From NCBI GenBank assembly GCA_024276395.1, contig JAJRXH010000136.1, forward strand, positions 1 through 12,617: a stretch of 12,617 nt of DNA, written 5' to 3'. Both the position numbers and the translations under genes were made by a program. Below the pieces are notes generated by a model, which saw nothing but the letters and a program-made list of their open reading frames with translations, made no database searches and was not told the origin of the DNA. Source of the stretch: an archaeon. Lineage in GTDB: Archaea; Asgardarchaeota; Heimdallarchaeia; Hodarchaeales; S146-22. Below, in pieces: positions 5,983 to 12,617 of this stretch (the stretch's first letter is position 1; each line of letters begins with the position of its first letter).

Positions 5983-6849
5983 TCACGGTTCTAAGATCCA
6001 CTTTTTCAATAGGAGATTCACGATTCTTGGACGTTCCAACATAACCAAATGACCAGAATGAGGTATCTTTTCTAAGCCGAGGGAATTAGAAACAGATCGT
6101 CCCAGTTCTTCACTCAAGGTTGGTGGTGTCATCACGTCATTTTGTCCCACGATGATGCCAATTGGTTGCTCAACTCGTGAGATGCGTTCACGAACGTCAA
6201 ATCGAGCACAGGCTTGAAAATCAAATAAAGTTACGCTTGGGGCCGCCCGTGAAAATATTTTTTTGGCCATGTTTTTCAAGTCACGGTAACGTTGAGGATT
6301 TTCATCTTCGATTCCCTTATAGATGCTCCACTTGATCAATTTTTCCATCGCTACACGTGGATTAGTCTCCAGTAATCGAAGCAGTGAAGATGACACTGGA
6401 AGATGACTTCCGCTTCCGATGATGATGATACCCTTAAAGATTTCAACAAAAGATGGTGATTCCGAGGATACCTTTAGAGCCATTGCCTGCACGATGGCGC
6501 CGCCCATGCTATGACCCACCAGCCACACGTTTCGTAACGAAAGTTTTTCGATGAGCTTGAGCATCACGAGGGCATAGTGATTAACATCTGGAGGGGATGG
6601 TTTCTCCCTAAACCACGTTGAAAGTCCGTGACCAGGTAGGTCAACAGTAATAGTGGTTAGGTGAGGATTCAACGCAAGTTCTTGATATTGGTAGAACCAG
6701 TTATGATGATTACTGCCAGCGCCGTGGATGAAAAAGACGGTCGCCATCGTTGAGCCTTTTTCTTTCTTCATGAATTTTTCATCTACAAGCAGGTGAATGG
6801 TTAGATCGTCAACGTGTTCTTGCAATGGCATGAATCTTGCTTCATTCAT
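5983..6849 (-). CDS. Alpha/beta-hydrolase fold protein
   Basis: A 288-aa single-domain hydrolase. HGAGSNHHNW (42-51) forms the oxyanion-hole turn after the third strand, VDLPGHGLS (69-77) follows, and the nucleophile elbow is GHSMGG (112-117, Ser114). The remaining triad residues are Asp238 in VGQNDVMTPP and His267 in HSGHLVMLERP. A helical cap lies at about 140-215. The pattern suits an esterase, lipase or C-C hydrolase acting on a small acyl substrate; the reaction cannot be specified. There is no signal peptide, so it is probably cytoplasmic. GATTAAATATG (6880-6870) is a good TATA element about 26 bases before ATG 6849, so it may also be transcribed on its own with almost no leader. ATG 6831 (residue 7) is an alternative start. 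Confidence 0.87.
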   Translation of the reverse strand: MNEARFMPLQEHVDDLTIHLLVDEKFMKKEKGSTMATVFFIHGAGSNHHNWFYQYQELALNPHLTTITVDLPGHGLSTWFREKPSPPDVNHYALVMLKLIEKLSLRNVWLVGHSMGGAIVQAMALKVSSESPSFVEIFKGIIIIGSGSHLPVSSSLLRLLETNPRVAMEKLIKWSIYKGIEDENPQRYRDLKNMAKKIFSRAAPSVTLFDFQACARFDVRERISRVEQPIGIIVGQNDVMTPPTLSEELGRSVSNSLGLEKIPHSGHLVMLERPRIVNLLLKKWILEP

Positions 6850-6869
6850 TCGTTAAACGCCTCATCCTT

Positions 6870-6880
6870 CATATTTAATC
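6870..6880 (-). promoter_or_regulatory. TATA element of the hydrolase gene
   Basis: GATTAAATATG on the minus strand sits in the 59-bp gap between the zinc-binding membrane protein and the hydrolase. Its spacing to ATG 6849 predicts a start point close to the start codon. Confidence 0.4.
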
Positions 6881-6908
6881 TAATTGAAAGTTGCATAATG
6901 CCTACCAA

Positions 6909-7469
6909 TTAGGGAAGCAATTTTCCCCCATTTCCCAAATATTGACTGATGATAACAGAGACGACACTCACCACGAAACCTAACAAGATGTACAAGTACC
7001 AAAGTCTCCAAATGAATGATAATGGAGAGGATGACCTTCGCTGATCTTTCATTGAGGATGTCGGTGACGTCATTGATGGAGAAGCAAGATGTCGTTTCAA
7101 GGTTTTCTTGAATTTTTTCAAGTGAGCATCGTCCATGACGATTCGCGAAAGTTTAGGGGCAATCGATCTCGTGCCACACGTGGGACATTTTACGGAAACC
7201 AGGGTGATCTCTTGGCTTTCGGGTGGTAATGCTGCAAACATATCCGTGGCTAATGTCATAGCAAATTCTACTTGTTGATCGGATATCTTTCTCAAGTGTT
7301 TGGCATTCTCGATATCCAGCGCTTGATTATTTCTAGTCACGATGAAATAAGGCGAACCACTCACGCCACGAAATCCAGAAGGTTGATATTCCGTGAATTT
7401 CACGCCGTCATAAGGGCAAAACCAAAACATCGAGAATTTCTTGACGAGGGCATCATCTTCATCATTCAT
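6909..7469 (-). CDS. Tail-anchored putative zinc-binding protein of unknown function
   Basis: A 186-aa protein with no family I recognise. The N-terminal part has a half knuckle FCPYDG (Cys18) and the middle a full knuckle KCPTCGTRS (Cys95, Cys98), so a split zinc ribbon missing one Cys is possible; Asp21 may substitute. A basic region (about 116-128) and a Ser/Thr-rich linker (129-149) follow. A single strongly hydrophobic helix near the C-terminus (about 153-176) is followed by only about 10 residues, giving a tail-anchored topology with the bulk in the cytoplasm. GTGAT lies 8 bases before ATG 7469 and overlaps the PhoU stop. The 6-base gap to the PhoU-type gene indicates cotranscription and a possible functional link. 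Confidence 0.72.
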   Translation of the reverse strand: MNDEDDALVKKFSMFWFCPYDGVKFTEYQPSGFRGVSGSPYFIVTRNNQALDIENAKHLRKISDQQVEFAMTLATDMFAALPPESQEITLVSVKCPTCGTRSIAPKLSRIVMDDAHLKKFKKTLKRHLASPSMTSPTSSMKDQRRSSSPLSFIWRLWYLYILLGFVVSVVSVIISQYLGNGGKLLP

Positions 7470-7475
7470 CGAAAA

Positions 7476-8456
7476 TCACGTCACTAAATCACTAATGTCT
7501 TCAACAAGATGTCCAATTTTCATGAGATGACGTTTCACGTCTGGAAGAAGGGCAGAAATCGGGGGTGATAATTTTAACGCCATTTCTTCTGATAGTGTTT
7601 CCACCTCTGGACGGAGAGATTCGTTCCATAATGATTTAAGATTCTGTGCCATAATTGGATCTTTCTTCTTGAAGGCGGTCAAGACATCATCAATGAGCAC
7701 CAGTAATCGCTCATTAAGATGCCTGAGCGATTCTTCCCATGGCTTGAAGGGTCGATGACGGAGTAAGGTCGCGTGTTTCAAGGTCAAGTTGGCCGTGGCT
7801 GCCGCGGAATCACCAAGATCTTCCGCGTAGGCTGCAAGCATTCTCCAATCCAGTAGATCAACTAATTGCAAGGAAGGACTGAGTTCTAGTTCCCGTAACA
7901 TACTCTTGAGAATTCTCACGATGAGAAAATACAGGCGATTGACTTCATCATCTCGCGCAATTACTTCCGTGGCGAGATTTTCCTTCCCCTCCAACAATGA
8001 ATCAAGGGCATCGCGTTTCATATTTCGGCTGATGCGAAACGCTTGCACCAAGTATGGCCAGGGATCAAGATTCGTTTCACCCGTGATCAAAAAATGCATC
8101 TCGATCTCATTAGCAGATTCCGATAATACCTCGAGGCCAACTAACTCACGACTCAAGGATCGAATGGTCTTCTTGTGTTGCAAGGGTGTATTTTCATCTG
8201 GGCTCACGACCTTGATGATATCGTATCCAGAAAGGTAAGCAGCAAGAATCTCTCTTCTCACGAGAGGACTTTCCTTGATAACTACCTGCAATCGTTCTTC
8301 TATCACCTTAACTGGATAAATCAATAACCTCCAAGGATCAATTTGTCTAATCATCAAGGAGTCGCCCTTGCGAATTTGATTTTCCTCTACCCATTGCTTG
8401 GGAAGGGAGATGAGCTTGGTACCTGATCGAATTTCTTGAACACGTCGCCATTCCAT
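7476..8456 (-). CDS. AbrB-PhoU fusion regulator
   Basis: 326 aa. Residues 1-50 form a SpoVT/AbrB-like DNA-binding domain (RRVQEIRSGTKLISLPKQWVEENQIRKGDSLMI), giving dimeric beta-barrel DNA recognition. From about 130 to the end is an all-helical PhoU-like region with acidic metal-binding helices, for example RDDEVNRLYFLIVRIL (168-183) and AYAEDLGDSAA (about 209-219). PhoU proteins tune phosphate uptake and signalling; this fused form is typical of archaea and presumably senses and regulates transcription at once. No Pst transporter is in view, so its target is uncertain. It starts at ATG 8456 with no ribosome binding site, and a strong TATA element 29-42 bases upstream predicts an almost leaderless mRNA. 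First gene of the unit with the tail-anchored protein. Confidence 0.85.
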   Translation of the reverse strand: MEWRRVQEIRSGTKLISLPKQWVEENQIRKGDSLMIRQIDPWRLLIYPVKVIEERLQVVIKESPLVRREILAAYLSGYDIIKVVSPDENTPLQHKKTIRSLSRELVGLEVLSESANEIEMHFLITGETNLDPWPYLVQAFRISRNMKRDALDSLLEGKENLATEVIARDDEVNRLYFLIVRILKSMLRELELSPSLQLVDLLDWRMLAAYAEDLGDSAAATANLTLKHATLLRHRPFKPWEESLRHLNERLLVLIDDVLTAFKKKDPIMAQNLKSLWNESLRPEVETLSEEMALKLSPPISALLPDVKRHLMKIGHLVEDISDLVT

Positions 8457-8484
8457 TGCTTTTCAAATCACACTTTCCAATAAC

Positions 8485-8498
8485 TATTTTATATTTTT
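8485..8498 (-). promoter_or_regulatory. TATA element of the AbrB-PhoU gene
   Basis: On the minus strand AAAAATATAAAATA lies with its centre about 35 bases before ATG 8456, so the expected start is some 10 bases upstream of the codon. The lack of a ribosome binding site there agrees with leaderless or near-leaderless translation. Confidence 0.5.
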
Positions 8499-8565
8499 GT
8501 GCTTGGAACGGAAACCCATCATTCCAGCGACTTAGGGATTCTTCATCGGTGCATCAAACATTTCA

Positions 8566-8574
8566 TTTTAAAAA
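8566..8574 (+). promoter_or_regulatory. Candidate TATA element of the ABC permease gene
   Basis: TTTTAAAAA lies about 60 bases before ATG 8631; initiation about 25 bases downstream would leave a short leader that contains the AGGAGGT site. The AT-rich block at 8485-8498 could alternatively serve both strands. Confidence 0.3.
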
Positions 8575-8630
8575 GGTGAAATGGATGATGGGTTAACGAG
8601 CAAGTTATCATTAGGAGGTCTGCAAACAAA

Positions 8631-10409
8631 ATGGATGCTTCTGTAGGAACACGATCAAAGTACTTGGTCCGTCGAAGAATGAGGTTTCGACGCATTAGGA
8701 GTTTCATGAACGAGTATCGTCAATCAAAGTTCGGAATGACGGGATTAGCAATCTTGGTCTTTTTCGTGATGCTTGCCATTCTAACACCCTGGATCACGCC
8801 ATATCACCCGAATCCTTACACGGGAGAATTTTCTACAGAACATAGGCCATCAAAATGGGCTGGCCCAGAAATTTTACGCCTTTTTGATCCGAATGCCATT
8901 CCAGAGCATAGCTTGATGGAACAAAAAGGCACCTTTGAGCAAGCAAATACTTATCTTGACTTCTTTAACGAAGGACTCGTGGAAAAAGACGAATGGATTT
9001 TCGTCGAACTCTCGGGAGGGCTAGGTACCGACGTGAGAGGAATCACGAAAAGTTCCTCCATTAGCGGTGACGTGAACAATGATTCTTTTCTCTGGCAAAC
9101 ATCGACATCCATCGAAAATGAGGGTGGAAACAATTTCTTACGCGTAACATACATCGATAACACTACTGTCAGAGAACCTGTCCACGTTAAAGTTGCACAA
9201 GACGTCGGAGTTCCAGCAGGAGCCGACTTGAATGCCACTCAATGGTCAAAAGCCAGTTTTGAGAATGGATCTCTTCAGAGCAAGACGCTTTACTGGTCTG
9301 GACGTCAATTCATCGTGAAACTCTCCACTACATTTGAATGGACTTACCAAAAAGCACCAAAACGAGCAGATTTACTCACTGATTTAAGAGTAAGATTTCT
9401 TGATGATCCTAATGGCGTTTTCAACTCAACACACTCGCAAAATGCCGTGAAAGAAATCAAGTTTCTAATGCAAAGGGTTAATGAATCAGATCCGGATTTA
9501 GCTTCCGTGCTCGTGGATAGGCCTTTAGCTCAGGCTGGAGGATACCGAGAAAATTTTGTCGAACGAGCTGTTCAGTTCAGTTCTTTCGACTTGCGAGTCT
9601 TCAACAAGCCTGGAACAATTCGTCTTACCATTGAAGTCGTATTTCAAGAACAAAATGCTACCATTGAAGATACGGGTATTGTTCAAGTCGACATCGACAA
9701 CTTGCGACTCCGAATCGGCCCATCTTATCAGGGATTATTAGGTACCACTGAAACCGGTGAAGATGTCTATAGCCAATTCATGTGGAGCATCCAAGTTTCC
9801 TTATTGGTAGGTATATTTGCCACGTTGTTCTCGTTGGCCATTGGAATCTCCGTGGGATTAGTAGCCGGATATGCTGGAGGTTGGGTAGATGAACTGCTCA
9901 TGAGAGCTGTCGACTTTCTCATCATCATGCCAGGGCTTCCATTGTTAATCGTGCTCGCTGCTTTATTGAAACCAAGTTTTTGGAACATCGTGATGATCAT
10001 CGCCGTCTTAGGTTGGGGTGGTTCGGCACGACTCATCCGTTCACAAGTCCTCATTGAAAAAGAACGTGTATATGTTGAAGCGGCTAGAGCCGCTGGAGCA
10101 GGACCCATCTACACGTTATGGCGACACATATTCCCCAATACCTTGCCATTAGTCTTTGCCCAAGCTGCTACAGCTGTATCTGGCAGCATTCTGGCAGAAG
10201 CTGGTCTAAGTTTCCTTGGACTTGGAAACCCAGCGACTATTTCGTGGGGAAGAATGCTAGAACGAGCCTATCAAAATGGCGCCTTCACCCATGGTGCTTG
10301 GTGGTACGTGTTCTTCCCAGGTGCTGGAATAGCCTCGCTCTCCATTTCATTCGTGCTCATTGGTTACACCGTGCAGCAAATCGTAAATCCAAGATTAAGA
10401 AGAAGATGA
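8631..10409 (+). CDS. DppC/OppC-type ABC transporter permease with a large extracytoplasmic insertion
   Basis: Inner subunit of a dipeptide/oligopeptide-class importer. The start is ATG 8631 with AGGAGGT at 8613-8619. A basic N-terminus precedes TM1 (about 38-57), which ends in the family-typical TPWITPYHPN. Normal members then pass quickly to LGTDxxGRDVxSR; here that motif is LLGTTETGEDVYSQ at 369-382, so about 300 residues are inserted. The rest is standard: TM segments from 388 onward, the EAA loop EAARAAGAGPIYTLWRHIFPN (483-503) that contacts the ATPase, and GLSFLGLG (525-532). At 592 aa it is about twice the usual ~300. The insertion looks beta-rich and holds seven N-x-S/T sequons (N150, 177, 201, 212, 265, 284, 342); none occur elsewhere in the protein. 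Transported substrate unknown. Confidence 0.92.
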   Translation: MDASVGTRSKYLVRRRMRFRRIRSFMNEYRQSKFGMTGLAILVFFVMLAILTPWITPYHPNPYTGEFSTEHRPSKWAGPEILRLFDPNAIPEHSLMEQKGTFEQANTYLDFFNEGLVEKDEWIFVELSGGLGTDVRGITKSSSISGDVNNDSFLWQTSTSIENEGGNNFLRVTYIDNTTVREPVHVKVAQDVGVPAGADLNATQWSKASFENGSLQSKTLYWSGRQFIVKLSTTFEWTYQKAPKRADLLTDLRVRFLDDPNGVFNSTHSQNAVKEIKFLMQRVNESDPDLASVLVDRPLAQAGGYRENFVERAVQFSSFDLRVFNKPGTIRLTIEVVFQEQNATIEDTGIVQVDIDNLRLRIGPSYQGLLGTTETGEDVYSQFMWSIQVSLLVGIFATLFSLAIGISVGLVAGYAGGWVDELLMRAVDFLIIMPGLPLLIVLAALLKPSFWNIVMIIAVLGWGGSARLIRSQVLIEKERVYVEAARAAGAGPIYTLWRHIFPNTLPLVFAQAATAVSGSILAEAGLSFLGLGNPATISWGRMLERAYQNGAFTHGAWWYVFFPGAGIASLSISFVLIGYTVQQIVNPRLRRR

Positions 10410-10412
10410 AGA

Positions 10413-10429
10413 TGATGTCAACGACATCA
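10413..10429 (+). terminator. Stem-loop just after the permease stop
   Basis: TGATGTC and GACATCA form a perfect 7-bp stem with an AAC loop, 3 bases beyond the TGA. The T-rich stretch that would help termination is about 70 bases further on, so this may be an mRNA 3'-end stabiliser or attenuation point rather than a simple terminator. Confidence 0.35.
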
Positions 10430-10652
10430 ACCAACCACAAAACATCTAAATACACCGATTTGTCAACACGACTATCAATGACAACAAGAAACTCATCTTT
10501 TTCTTTTTCGTTCCTTATTTTTCTATCCAACCAAACTATCACTGATTAACATTCTCCCGAAAAACTCATGAAGATAAAGAACAAATAACGAATATTAGTC
10601 ACAAAGATCCATATTGGAAAAAATGACAAACTCGAAATCATTAAACAATGTT

Positions 10653-10674
10653 ACTGTAGAAAGACTGTAGAAAG
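10653..10674 (+). repeat. Tandem 11-bp direct repeat
   Basis: ACTGTAGAAAG occurs twice head to tail with no mismatch, in the gap before the ATPase gene. Two sites one helical turn apart would suit cooperative binding of a regulator; replication slippage is the simpler explanation. Confidence 0.5.
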
Positions 10675-10737
10675 ATTCACGTGAAAGGTTAAAGACAATT
10701 ATACAATTATTATCTATCGCTGACACAAAAAAGTAAC

Positions 10738-10794
10738 GAAAAGAAAAGAAAGAGAAAGAAAAAAGAAAAGTATGATAAAAAAAGAAAAAGAAGG
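10738..10794 (+). repeat. Purine-rich tract before the ATPase gene
   Basis: 33 consecutive purines (10738-10770), a short break, then 18 more (10777-10794), mainly A with scattered G. It ends about 36 bases before ATG 10831. Being on the mRNA strand it would give an unstructured leader; as DNA it is a homopurine-homopyrimidine mirror-like tract. Confidence 0.6.
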
Positions 10795-10830
10795 CCAAAA
10801 TCATTTAGAGAATTTGGTGGTGTTCCTATC

Positions 10831-11823
10831 ATGTCGGATGATGTGTTATTAGATGTAAGAAACTTGACGGTTCATTACAAAACCAAATCTGGTCCAGTAC
10901 ATGCAGTCGAGAATGTTTCCTTCAAGGTTCACCGTGGTGAATCCGTGGGATTTGCTGGCGAATCTGGTTGCGGAAAAACCACTCTTGCGAGTGCTATCCT
11001 GAGAATTCTGCCACCTAATGCTGAAATTGTTGAGGGAGAAATCTGGTTCGATGGACAAAATATCCTAGAACTCACACCAAGTGAGTTTAGAAGGCACATC
11101 TTGTGGAAACGAATCTCCATGATTTTTCAAGGAGCAATGAACGCTCTCAATCCAATCATTAAAATCGGTGAACAGATTGAAGAAGCCATCACCTTGCATG
11201 AAGATGTAAGTCCACGGGAAGCTTGGCAACGAGGTGCTGATTTGTTCCAAATGGTAGGAATTGAACCAAGTAGAATTAATAACTATCCCTTCGAATTTTC
11301 AGGTGGTATGAGACAGCGGGCCATGATCGCCATGGCACTAGCTTGTCGTCCAGATCTCGTGTTAGCTGACGAACCCACGACAGCCCTTGACGTGACCATT
11401 CAGGCTCAGATCATGGAACTGCTTCGAGAATTACAAGACACGCTTGGCATGTCAATGATTCTCATCACTCACGACATTTCAGTCATTGCTGAAACTTGTG
11501 ACAAGACCGCAATCTTTTATGCTGGTAATCTTGTTGAATTCGGGCCGGTCGAGAAAATCTTTCTTGAACCAATGCATCCTTATACCCGTGGTCTCATCGA
11601 ATCAATCCCCTCCATTGAAAATGCCGAAACTAGGAGACTCACTTCCATCCCAGGAGCACCTCCAGATTTATCAAGTCCCCCTCCCGGATGTCGCTTCCAT
11701 CCTCGATGTCCTTGGGCCACTGAACTATGCAAGGTCAAGGTGCCACCATTAAACCAAGTGGGTAAGGATTACATGGTTGCTTGTCATTACGCAACTGCTG
11801 AAGGATTTAATCCTCCAGGATAA
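10831..11823 (+). CDS. DppD/OppD-type ABC transporter ATP-binding protein
   Basis: Cytoplasmic ATPase of the peptide-class importer; pairs with the DppF-type subunit encoded next. 330 aa, normal for the family. Walker A GESGCGKTT (43-51), Q-loop IFQ (98-100), signature FSGGMRQR (156-163), Walker B LVLADEP (176-182), D-loop ALD and switch His214 in LITHD are all intact. The C-terminal oligopeptide domain begins at PYTRGLIESIP (250-260) and carries four Cys (287, 293, 300, 318; CRFHPRC, ELC, ACHY), the pattern reported to bind a 4Fe-4S cluster in DppD/OppD proteins. GGTGGTG (10816-10822) is 8 bases before ATG 10831. The substrate may be peptides, sugars or other solutes, as this class is diverse in archaea. 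Confidence 0.94.
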   Translation: MSDDVLLDVRNLTVHYKTKSGPVHAVENVSFKVHRGESVGFAGESGCGKTTLASAILRILPPNAEIVEGEIWFDGQNILELTPSEFRRHILWKRISMIFQGAMNALNPIIKIGEQIEEAITLHEDVSPREAWQRGADLFQMVGIEPSRINNYPFEFSGGMRQRAMIAMALACRPDLVLADEPTTALDVTIQAQIMELLRELQDTLGMSMILITHDISVIAETCDKTAIFYAGNLVEFGPVEKIFLEPMHPYTRGLIESIPSIENAETRRLTSIPGAPPDLSSPPPGCRFHPRCPWATELCKVKVPPLNQVGKDYMVACHYATAEGFNPPG

Positions 11824-11996
11824 AAGGAAAAACAGAAAGAATGGACGTCCTCGCCGGGCGGAACTAATAAATAGTAATCAGCTGAGCACCTCAATTAAAA
11901 CTACTAATACCAAATTATTAAATACATTTCCTGAACTTATCATTTAAAGAAAAGATGAATTCATTCATCATTCTACAGGCTTGGAGGACAATAACA
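11824..11996 (+). promoter_or_regulatory. 173-bp gap with a possible promoter for the second ATPase
   Basis: TTATTAAATAC (about 11915-11925) resembles a TATA element and would start transcription near 11945, ahead of the GGAGGA site. Upstream is a short GC-rich patch around GGACGTCC and GCCGGGCGG (11843-11862) that contrasts with its surroundings; no clear stem with a T-run follows it. Confidence 0.3.
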
Positions 11997-12617
11997 ATGT
12001 CAACTCTTGAAACGGAAACTGTACCACCAGGAGTAGAAAAAGTACCTGATTTTGATCCTAATAACATCCTAGAAGTAAGAAATCTCAGAAAGTGGTTTCC
12101 TCTATCCAGAGGACTCTTTGCCAGTCTTTTTTCAGAGGAAATTTTTGTCCGAGCTGTTGATGACATCAGCTTCAACCTCAAGAGAGGTGAAATCCTAGTT
12201 CTTGCTGGTGAATCTGGTTGCGGGAAAACAACTACTGGAAAAACTGTGATCAGACTTTTAGATCCCACTGCAGGAGCGATCATCTTCGATGGAATTGATG
12301 CCACGCATCTTAGTCAGCGACAATTACGTCCTTTACGCACGCGAATGCAAATCATCTTCCAAGATCCTTATGAGTCATTAAACCCCAAGATGAACGTGTG
12401 GGATGCGGTATCTGAACCCTTGAGGTTGACAAAGGCCTATAGCACGAGAGATGAATTAGAAGAACGAGTCTTCAAAGCAATAGAAACCGTGAGATTAGAT
12501 ACTGTCTCTGATATCTTCGACCGATTTCCACACGAACTTTCGGGAGGACAACGACAACGCGTGGCCGTTGCCCGTGCACTCACACTCGATCCGGATCTCA
12601 TAGTTGCTGATGAACCC
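11997..12617 (+). CDS. DppF/OppF-type ABC transporter ATP-binding protein (partial, cut at right edge)
   Basis: ATG 11997 follows GGAGGA (11983-11988) at 8 bases; the frame stays open through the last base (207 codons). After a ~23-residue polar N-terminal extension comes the DppF-style opening ILEVRNLRKWFPLSRGLF, then Walker A GESGCGKTT (71-79), Q-loop IIFQDPYESLNP (119-130, the classic DppF form), signature LSGGQRQR (181-188) and Walker B LIVADEP (201-207) at the edge. Switch His and the C-terminal domain lie outside the window. It should form a heterodimer with the DppD-type protein under the permease pair. Confidence 0.93.
   Translation, partial: MSTLETETVPPGVEKVPDFDPNNILEVRNLRKWFPLSRGLFASLFSEEIFVRAVDDISFNLKRGEILVLAGESGCGKTTTGKTVIRLLDPTAGAIIFDGIDATHLSQRQLRPLRTRMQIIFQDPYESLNPKMNVWDAVSEPLRLTKAYSTRDELEERVFKAIETVRLDTVSDIFDRFPHELSGGQRQRVAVARALTLDPDLIVADEP

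Larger units (their letters stand above)
10410..10830 (+). other. 421-bp gap between permease and ATPase genes
   Basis: No convincing gene is present; the frames seen here are low-complexity. Features in order: a hairpin TGATGTC-AAC-GACATCA (10413-10429) 3 bases after the permease stop; T-rich runs (10498-10528) fit for termination; a tandem 11-mer repeat (10653-10674); and a long purine tract (10738-10794) leading to GGTGGTG, the ribosome binding site of the ATPase gene. The order suggests that the permease transcript can end here and the ATPase may have its own promoter. Confidence 0.45.

Noticed and set aside
7906..8238. 110-codon plus frame inside the PhoU-type gene
   Set aside because: Antisense shadow of a well supported gene; no start signal or recognisable motif.
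8581..8646. 21-codon leader ORF overlapping the permease start
   Set aside because: GGTGA is only two bases from its ATG, too close to work well, and the permease has its own better site. A leader peptide cannot be excluded but is not supported.
10595..10804. 69-codon Phe/Ser-rich minus-strand frame
   Set aside because: It is the complement of the purine tract; its low-complexity translation reflects base composition, not a protein.

Overview
The window is archaeal. It holds a TFB-type initiation factor with an N-terminal zinc ribbon, a tRNA-Tyr with an encoded CCA end and an intron at position 37/38, AbrB-PhoU and AbrB-like proteins, and TATA-type promoter elements with GGTGA/GTGATC-like ribosome binding sites. 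AT-leaning intergenic DNA, a CPBP protease, a dolichol/phytol-kinase-family enzyme and an archaeal EngB would fit an Asgard-like or other mesophilic archaeon, but the lineage cannot be settled from this sequence alone.

Layout. Positions 1-365 hold the 3' end of an unrecognised gene. A small AbrB-like protein (516-803, +) follows a leader with two adjacent perfect palindromes. A minus-strand pair, dolichol/phytol-kinase-like (2247-1579) then EngB GTPase (1572-877), runs toward it. This pair is divergent from a TFB gene (2431-3366, +) across a shared TATA-bearing region with an operator-like 24-bp inverted repeat. After a gene-poor stretch come a 63-aa zinc-finger protein (3816-4007, +) and, convergent with it, an intron-bearing tRNA-Tyr (4164-4026, -). 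A minus-strand series follows, read from right to left: AbrB-PhoU regulator (8456-7476), zinc-binding tail-anchored protein (7469-6909), alpha/beta hydrolase (6849-5983), CPBP intramembrane protease (5809-4889) and a small two-helix membrane ORF (4861-4586) that lies in the same frame just after the protease's UAG stop.

The right third (8631 to the edge, +) encodes part of a dipeptide/oligopeptide-type ABC importer: a DppC/OppC permease with a roughly 300-residue extracytoplasmic insertion carrying seven N-glycosylation sequons, a DppD/OppD ATPase with the C-terminal Cys cluster, and a DppF/OppF ATPase cut by the window edge. The usual DppB permease and substrate-binding protein are not upstream, and the gaps between these genes are unusually long.

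I see no CRISPR array, transposase or obvious mobile element. The most unusual items are the permease insertion, the tRNA-Tyr intron that duplicates the 3' anticodon-stem strand, the in-frame UAG junction, and several palindromes at promoters.
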